From assembly GCA_035604215.1 (NCBI GenBank), contig DATNIW010000181.1, forward strand, positions 1-10,688: a stretch of DNA of 10,688 bases. Direction: 5' to 3'. Each line of letters starts with the position of its first letter. The stretch's first letter is position 1. Origin of the DNA: UBA5070 sp035604215 (GTDB lineage Bacteria; Fibrobacterota; Fibrobacteria; UBA5070). The notes under the pieces are model-generated. The model made no database searches. It was given only the letters and a program-made list of their open reading frames with translations, and was not told where the DNA came from. This document shows positions 6,636 to 10,688 of the stretch, piece by piece. Position numbers and translations under genes: made by a program.

Positions 6636-7712
6636 CTACGACAGCGCCAGCATCCGCTCCAGGGCCTGGCCTGCCCAGCGGCGCGTATCCGTATCCACCG
6701 TGATCCGGTTGACGACCGTGCCCTCCACGAGGTTCTCCAAGACCCAACAGAGGTGCCAGGGGTCGATCCGGAACATGGTGCTGCACAGGCACTGGATGCG
6801 CGATAGGGGAACCACGTCCTTGTCCGGATGGAGCTTGGAGAGGCGTCCGACCAGATTCACCTCCGTGCCCACCGCCCACTTGGAGCCTGCGGGAGCCTTC
6901 TCGAGGGTGTCCAGGATGAAGGAGGTGGACCCCGCGAGGTCGGCGGATTGGACCACGTCGAAGACGCATTCCGGATGCACCAGGACCTTGCGGTCGGGAT
7001 CCGATGCGCGCCAATGGTCCACGTCGGATTTCGTCATGCGGGTGTGGACCGAGCAGTGGCCCTTCCACAGAATCACCTTCCCGTTGCGATAGGCATCGTC
7101 CCCGGCGCCGCCGTCGTGGACCTTGGGGTCCCACACGGGCATGGCCTCCAGCGGGATGCCCAGACGGAAGGACGTGTTGCGGCCCAGGTGCTGGTCGGGA
7201 GCGAAGAGGACCGTCTTGCCGGGCTGCGCGAGGGCCCACGTCACCACCTTGGGCGCGTTGGTGCTGGTGCAGACCGCGCCTCCATGGCGGCCCACCACGG
7301 CCTTCACCGCCGCGGAACTGTTGACGTAGGTGATGGGCAGGATGGAGAGGCCCAAGTCCTGTTCCAGGTAATCCAACGCGGCTTCCAGCTCCTCGTGGGT
7401 GGCCATGTCGGCCATGGAGCATCCGGCGGCCAGGTCCGGCAGGATCACCTTCTGGTGCGCGGAGGTCAGCATGTCGGCGGATTCGGCCATGAAATGCACG
7501 CCGCAGAACACGATGAACTCGGATTCCAGTCCGCCGGCCCGGCGCGAAAGCTCCAGGGAGTCTCCGGTGATGTCGGAGATCTCCACGATGGCGTCGGCCT
7601 GGTAGTGGTGTCCCAGGATGACCAGTCGGGATCCCAGCGCCTTGCGGGCCGTTCGGGCGCGGTCCAAGGCCGTCTGTTCGGAAAGGGTCCGGATGTCCTG
7701 GAAATCGATCAT
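6636..7712 (-). CDS. nadA: Quinolinate synthase NadA
   Basis: A 358-residue 4Fe-4S enzyme that condenses iminoaspartate with dihydroxyacetone phosphate to quinolinate, the first committed ring-forming step of de novo NAD synthesis in the cytoplasm. Family motifs are all present: LGHHYQ (33-38), DITGDSLELSR (47-57), FCGVHFMAE (69-77), GCSMAD (97-102), NSSAAVKA (131-138), CTSTNA (148-153), APDQHLGRNT (171-180), KGHCSVH (217-223), HPEC (246-249) and CLCSTMFRIDP near the C-terminus. The three cluster ligands are probably Cys98, Cys220 and Cys310. Length is normal for the long bacterial form. The partner genes nadB and nadC are not in the window. The start at 7712 is preceded by a weak TTGGAA; no earlier in-frame start fits. 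Gaps of 56 nt to the kinase and 43 nt to the methyltransferase allow co-transcription. Confidence 0.96.
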   Translation of the reverse strand: MIDFQDIRTLSEQTALDRARTARKALGSRLVILGHHYQADAIVEISDITGDSLELSRRAGGLESEFIVFCGVHFMAESADMLTSAHQKVILPDLAAGCSMADMATHEELEAALDYLEQDLGLSILPITYVNSSAAVKAVVGRHGGAVCTSTNAPKVVTWALAQPGKTVLFAPDQHLGRNTSFRLGIPLEAMPVWDPKVHDGGAGDDAYRNGKVILWKGHCSVHTRMTKSDVDHWRASDPDRKVLVHPECVFDVVQSADLAGSTSFILDTLEKAPAGSKWAVGTEVNLVGRLSKLHPDKDVVPLSRIQCLCSTMFRIDPWHLCWVLENLVEGTVVNRITVDTDTRRWAGQALERMLALS

Positions 7713-7768
7713 GGATTTTCCAAGGTACCAACCGCGCGAACCCACGGAAGCCGTTGGTGGTCTGGGCT

Positions 7769-8998
7769 TTACTCGCCCGCCTGGACTGCTTGGCGCTGGA
7801 TCGGCAGGAGGATTTCGAAGGCGGCGCCGCCGGTCACCGGATTGAAGGCGCGGATCTTTCCCTGGTGCATCTCCACGATGCGGCGGCAGATGCTCAGGCC
7901 CAGTCCGAAGCCCCGTGCGCTTTCGGATACGGTGTCGGAGAGGCTTCCTTCCGACTGGTGGTGCAGGATGTCGTTCTGGAAGAAGCGCGCGAACATGTGG
8001 GGGAGGGTCGCCGTGGCGATGGCGGGGCCGTTGTTCATGACCGCGAAGCCGCAGAACCCCGGTTCGCCCACGATTTCCGGATACAGCTCGATGCCGATCT
8101 GGCCACCGTGGGGCGAGTACTTGTAGGCGTTGTCCAGGATGTTGATCACCGCCTGCTTGAAGTGGAACTTGTCCAGGTCCACCAGGAACAGGTTGGCGAT
8201 GCGGGCGGGGATCTGTGGTACTGCGGTGTCTTCCGCTCGGTATTCCACCATCCCCTGGTTCTGGAAGATGCGGTAGAGGAAATGGATCGCCTTGGCGTCC
8301 CAGAGAGGTTCGAGCTCGCGGATGGTCTCGTCCAGGAGTCCCACCAGGTCGGTGCGCTCGTAGTTCATGCGCTCGGCATGGCCGTCCAACTTGGCCAGCG
8401 ACAGCATGGTGTTGACCAGCGAAGTGATGCGGTCGATCTCCGCCAGGTTGCTTTCCAGGATGGCCTGGTATTCGTCCTTGCTGTGCTCCTTCAGCATCGC
8501 CACTTCCACCATGCCCCGCATGGAGGTCAGCGGAGTGCGCAGCTGGTGGGACAGATCGCTCACCAACTGGTCCTGGAAGCGCGCGGCGTTCTGGATGCGG
8601 TCCAAGGCGGTGTTGAAGGTGGTCGCCAGGGTGCTGAACTCGTCGTTTCCGGGCAACAGCTCCAACCGCGTGTTGAGCTTGCCTTCCGAAATGCGGGTCA
8701 TGGTGGCGCTCATCTTGCGCACCGGCTTCAGGATGCGGGTCATCAGGAAGACCGCGCTGACGCCGCTGATCCCCACCGACACCAGGAAGAAGATGCCCGC
8801 GATCAGGACGAAGTGGAGAGTGGAGCCGTCCAGGGGCTTGAAGAAGCCCGTGCTCCGGACCGCGGCCGTTCCCATTCCCTCGCGCTGGTCGCCGATGTAC
8901 CACCCCGCCGCCCCCAGGTACAGGGCGAACATGAGGGCCGAGGTGATCCCCACCGAGACCAGGATCAAGTTGGTCTTGATGGAGGAGGTCTTGGCCAC
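7769..8998 (-). CDS. Membrane sensor histidine kinase
   Basis: A 409-residue HAMP-type kinase. Transmembrane segments are at about 9-32 and 62-86, enclosing a periplasmic loop of only about 30 residues, so the signal may be sensed in or near the membrane. HAMP follows (about 87-136), then the dimerisation/phosphoacceptor helix with His151 in SDLSHQLRTP. The ATPase domain has an N-box (VINILDNAYKYSP, N286 and N290), a G2 box GFGLGLS and the final IRAFNPVTGGAAFEILLP. The G1 box is unusual: it reads MNNGPAI (321-327), where D-x-G-x-G is expected. There is an insert of roughly 35 residues before the N-box. The GTG start lies 2 nt after the response regulator stop, so the two are one translational unit. 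Signal and target genes are not known. Confidence 0.92.
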   Translation of the reverse strand: MAKTSSIKTNLILVSVGITSALMFALYLGAAGWYIGDQREGMGTAAVRSTGFFKPLDGSTLHFVLIAGIFFLVSVGISGVSAVFLMTRILKPVRKMSATMTRISEGKLNTRLELLPGNDEFSTLATTFNTALDRIQNAARFQDQLVSDLSHQLRTPLTSMRGMVEVAMLKEHSKDEYQAILESNLAEIDRITSLVNTMLSLAKLDGHAERMNYERTDLVGLLDETIRELEPLWDAKAIHFLYRIFQNQGMVEYRAEDTAVPQIPARIANLFLVDLDKFHFKQAVINILDNAYKYSPHGGQIGIELYPEIVGEPGFCGFAVMNNGPAIATATLPHMFARFFQNDILHHQSEGSLSDTVSESARGFGLGLSICRRIVEMHQGKIRAFNPVTGGAAFEILLPIQRQAVQAGE

Positions 8999-9000
8999 GG

Positions 9001-9690
9001 TCAGCTCGCCGCGCCGGGAGGCGTGTCGCTGAGGATGAACCCCTTGCCGCGGACGGTGTGGATCAGCTTGGTTTCGGAATCCTTGTCGATCTTCTTGCGC
9101 AGGTAGTTGATGAAGACGTCGATGACGTTCGTGTAGGTGGTGGTGTCGCAGTTCCAGACGGATTTGGAGATCATCTCGCGGGTGACCAGGCGATTGTGGT
9201 GGCGGGAGAGGTACTCCAGCAACTGGTACTCCTTCTTGGAGAGGTCGACGAGTTGGTCGCCCCGATGGACGGTCCTGGAATTGGGTTCGATCACCAGGTC
9301 GGAGATCTGGATGGCGGAGCGGGGATAACCTTGGGTCTTGCGGATCAGGGCCCGCAGACGCGCCAGAAGTTCCTCGTATTCGAAGGGCTTGGTCAGGTAG
9401 TCGTCGGCACCCGCCGACAGGCCGCTGACCTTGTCCGTCAATGCGTCCTTCGCCGTAAGCATGAGGATGGGTGCCGTGATGCCGTCGTCGCGGAACTTCT
9501 GGCAAAGACCGATGCCGTCGGCGTCGGGCAGCATCAGGTCCATGATGTAGGCCGCGTAGGAATCGGTCTGGGCGAACGTCTTCGCCTGAGCCCCCGTCCC
9601 GGCGACCGTGACCGAAAAGCCGTCCTCGGTCAAGCCCGAACTGAGAAATTCCGAAATCTTTGGCTCATCCTCGACGATCAACACCTTCAC
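9001..9690 (-). CDS. OmpR/PhoB-family response regulator
   Basis: A 229-residue two-domain regulator. Receiver domain: acidic pocket E7-D8, phosphoacceptor Asp51 (YIMDLMLPDADG), Thr79 (LMLTAKDA) and Lys101 (YLTKPFEYEELLARLRALIR). The C-terminal winged helix is typical: LSKKEYQLLEYLSRHHNRLVTREMI, then the recognition-helix region TYTNVIDVFINYLRKKID and the wing HTVRGKGFIL. The GTG start at 9690 is chosen because GGGAGG stands seven bases before it and the receiver domain begins at once (KVLIVEDEP). A longer version starting at 9789 would add 33 residues with no domain and cross the likely promoter. It is the partner of the kinase directly downstream and probably activates or represses genes upon phosphorylation, possibly including its own operon. 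Confidence 0.95.
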   Translation of the reverse strand: MKVLIVEDEPKISEFLSSGLTEDGFSVTVAGTGAQAKTFAQTDSYAAYIMDLMLPDADGIGLCQKFRDDGITAPILMLTAKDALTDKVSGLSAGADDYLTKPFEYEELLARLRALIRKTQGYPRSAIQISDLVIEPNSRTVHRGDQLVDLSKKEYQLLEYLSRHHNRLVTREMISKSVWNCDTTTYTNVIDVFINYLRKKIDKDSETKLIHTVRGKGFILSDTPPGAAS

Positions 9691-9696
9691 GACCGC

Positions 9697-9726
9697 ACCT
9701 CCCTGCAAGTTGAGCACAGTATATAC
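9697..9726 (-). promoter_or_regulatory. Ribosome site and possible -10 box of the two-component operon
   Basis: On the minus strand a strong GGGAGGT (9703-9697) fixes the GTG start of the response regulator. Upstream, TATACT (9723-9718) is a good -10 candidate within the palindrome GTATATAC (9726-9719). I see no good -35 box at 16-18 nt, which could mean an activator-dependent promoter. Confidence 0.45.
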
Positions 9727-9790
9727 GATCTTCCCACAAACTTTCATTAAAACACTAACTATTTCTCCAGAAAAAGCCCTGTAGGCCAAA

Positions 9791-9926
9791 CTTGACTCCC
9801 TTCCGGTTGCCCCTTCTTAGCATCCACAGTGGGTGAGGAAATGGGCAGAAACAGGGAAATTTCGAGGAAATGAGCGGGGAGCGACCCCTGTTGCAAGGTG
9901 CCGGGGAGCAGCAATAACCCCTTTTT
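9791..9926. other. Intergenic leader with short repeats and GGGGAGC hairpins
   Basis: No protein gene is seen. GAGGAAATG occurs twice (9835-9843, 9864-9872). GGGGAGC also occurs twice, each copy opening a small hairpin closed by CCCC: 9876-9879 with 9885-9888 (loop AGCGA), and 9903-9906 with 9918-9921 (11-base loop). The second hairpin is followed directly by TTTTT (9922-9926), which gives it the look of a weak intrinsic terminator on the plus strand although no plus-strand gene precedes it. A small RNA or an attenuated leader would fit; the evidence is thin. Confidence 0.35.
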
Positions 9927-9977
9927 ATTATTTTAATTAATTAAATAATATACCATTAATTAATTAATACTGGTATA
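9922..9977. promoter_or_regulatory. AT-rich block with twin palindromes, upstream of the small secreted protein gene
   Basis: Bases 9922-9970 contain only three G/C out of 49 in an otherwise GC-rich window. The perfect palindrome TTAATTAATTAA occurs twice, at 9933-9944 and 9956-9967, 23 bp apart, close to two helical turns; the first extends to 14 bp (9932-9945). Around the second copy, TATACCA (9949-9955) is an inverted repeat of TGGTATA (9971-9977). Several overlapping -10-like hexamers (TAATAT, TAATAC) occur, so a promoter with an UP-type element or a repressor/nucleoid-protein site is likely. Confidence 0.55.
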
Positions 9978-10004
9978 CCTTCTCGTCCAGGAGGTGGACC
10001 ACAA

Positions 10005-10319
10005 ATGAACACACATCAACAAAATCTCGGTTCCAGGGTCGGAGTCTTCACCCTGGCCTCCATGCTGGTCGCCCTGGTGGGATTGTCGTTGCTGCTGGTC
10101 GTCAGCGACGCACGTGCCTCCAATCCGGAGTTCCGGACAGTTCCCGTTGATTCCGCCGTCGCGAATCTCCCGGCCACGGATGCCGAGCCGACGGAAATGG
10201 ACTGGCAGGAGGCCAGCCACCTGCCCGCGGACCCGGAGGTTTCCCAAAAACCCGGATCCGTCCCCAACGTGTTCGTCTACACCAGAAACGCCGACGGGAT
10301 CCTGACCGATCCCGATTGA
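10005..10319 (+). CDS. Small secreted or membrane-anchored protein, function unknown
   Basis: A 104-residue protein I do not recognise. The N-terminus is a clear export signal: a short basic region (to Arg11), a hydrophobic core at about 12-33 (VGVFTLASMLVALVGLSLLLVV) of which part could also serve as a membrane anchor, and a signal peptidase I-like site A-R-A at 36-38. The mature part of about 66 residues is acidic, rich in Asp, Glu, Pro and Ala, without cysteine or recognised motif. The gene is supported by an excellent ribosome site, AGGAGG at 9989-9994, ten bases before the ATG. It is preceded by the AT-rich palindromic block, which suggests strong or specially controlled expression. It ends 75 bp before purB. 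Confidence 0.75.
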   Translation: MNTHQQNLGSRVGVFTLASMLVALVGLSLLLVVSDARASNPEFRTVPVDSAVANLPATDAEPTEMDWQEASHLPADPEVSQKPGSVPNVFVYTRNADGILTDPD

Positions 10320-10348
10320 GACGCCACCCCGGTACGTAGGCCCGTAAT

Positions 10349-10366
10349 GACGCAAAATTTTGCGTC
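10349..10366. promoter_or_regulatory. Perfect 18-bp palindrome upstream of purB, PurR-box-like
   Basis: GACGCAAAATTTTGCGTC is a perfect palindrome ending 28 bp before the purB start. The inner 16 bases match the E. coli PurR consensus ACGCAAACGTTTGCGT except for the central CG, which is AT here. An operator for a purine regulator is the best reading. As an RNA it could form a 7-bp hairpin with an AATT loop, but no T-run follows, so it is not a standard terminator. Confidence 0.6.
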
Positions 10367-10394
10367 CGTCCCGGCGGCTACCTTTGATCCGCAT

Positions 10395-10688
10395 ATGTCC
10401 TTCGATGAAAACGCTGTTGAAAACGTCCTGGAGACCCGCTACGCCAGCGCCGAGATGGCGCGGATCTGGTCTCCCTCCTTCAAGTTCGGAACCTGGCGGA
10501 AGCTGTGGATCTGGCTCGCCGAATCGGAGAGGGAGCTGGGGCTCCCCATCACGGAGGAACAGATCCAGGAACTGCGCGCCACGGCGAGCCGCATCGACTA
10601 CGAGGCCGCCGCACGCTACGAGAAGAAGCTCCGCCACGACGTGATGGCCCACGTACACGCCTGGGGCGACATCGCCCCCAAGGCCAAG
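10395..10688 (+). CDS. purB: Adenylosuccinate lyase PurB, N-terminal part
   Basis: The frame runs from the ATG at 10395 to the right edge: 98 codons, about a fifth of the usual 450-480 residues. The N-terminal signature of the eukaryote-like/long PurB branch is clear: RYAS-x-EM (15-21), IWSPSFKFGTWRKLWIWLAE, GLPITEEQI, IDYEAAARYEKKLRHDVMAHVHAWG and PKAK at the edge; RHDVMAH contains the conserved catalytic-region His. The enzyme removes fumarate from SAICAR and adenylosuccinate in purine synthesis. No good Shine-Dalgarno sequence precedes the ATG, but homology begins right after it. The palindrome 28 bp upstream suggests purine-linked control. Confidence 0.93.
   Translation, partial: MSFDENAVENVLETRYASAEMARIWSPSFKFGTWRKLWIWLAESERELGLPITEEQIQELRATASRIDYEAAARYEKKLRHDVMAHVHAWGDIAPKAK

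Noticed and set aside
7754..9106. 450-codon open frame on the plus strand
   Set aside because: Antisense shadow of the histidine kinase; rich in Gln, Val, His and Asp with no domain, while the minus strand has full kinase motifs.
9691..9789. Longer start for the response regulator
   Set aside because: The added residues have no domain, and GGGAGG is correctly placed for the GTG at 9690.
1..10688. tRNA genes, rRNA genes, CRISPR arrays, insertion sequences with terminal repeats
   Set aside because: I looked for cloverleaf arms, evenly spaced repeats and transposase motifs and saw none.

Overview
The window is a GC-rich bacterial chromosome segment. It holds nine recognisable or well-supported protein genes, two of them cut by the window edges, and three intergenic regions with unusual structure. 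The organism is probably Gram-negative: there is a secreted UshA-type 5'-nucleotidase, an OmpR/EnvZ-style two-component pair and an NfsB-type nitroreductase. I cannot fix the phylum from the sequence; a Fibrobacterota-like or other deep Gram-negative lineage is only a guess.

Left part (1-2974). The 3' part of an Rpn/PD-(D/E)XK-type gene (+) is followed by about 460 bp without a believable protein gene. That stretch contains a very dense set of perfect RNA hairpins (about 948-1222), which I read as an undescribed or unassigned structured RNA on the + strand. Next come a TetR-family repressor (-) and a divergent short-chain dehydrogenase (+). Their shared 123-bp gap holds two overlapping sigma-70-like promoters and one palindrome placed to control both.

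Middle part (2975-9690, all on the - strand). Read in the direction of transcription the order is: OmpR-type response regulator, sensor histidine kinase, quinolinate synthase NadA, RlmI-like 23S rRNA cytosine methyltransferase, secreted 5'-nucleotidase/UshA-like metallophosphatase, NfsB-like nitroreductase. Gaps are 2, 56, 43 and 73 nt, and the last pair overlaps by ATGA, so most or all of this may be co-transcribed. Three of the four enzymes can be tied to NAD: NadA makes the precursor, UshA-like enzymes can degrade extracellular NAD or NMN, and nitroreductases consume NAD(P)H. The link to the two-component system is an inference from gene order.

Right part (9691-10688). A 314-bp intergenic region carries small GGGGAGC...CCCC hairpins and then a 49-bp block with only three G/C bases and two identical perfect TTAATTAATTAA palindromes. 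A well-supported small secreted protein gene of unknown function follows. After it, a perfect 18-bp palindrome close to the E. coli PurR box lies just upstream of purB, which runs off the right edge.

The best candidates for something new are the structured RNA at 948-1222, the AT-rich twin-palindrome region in front of the small secreted protein, and the palindrome upstream of purB.
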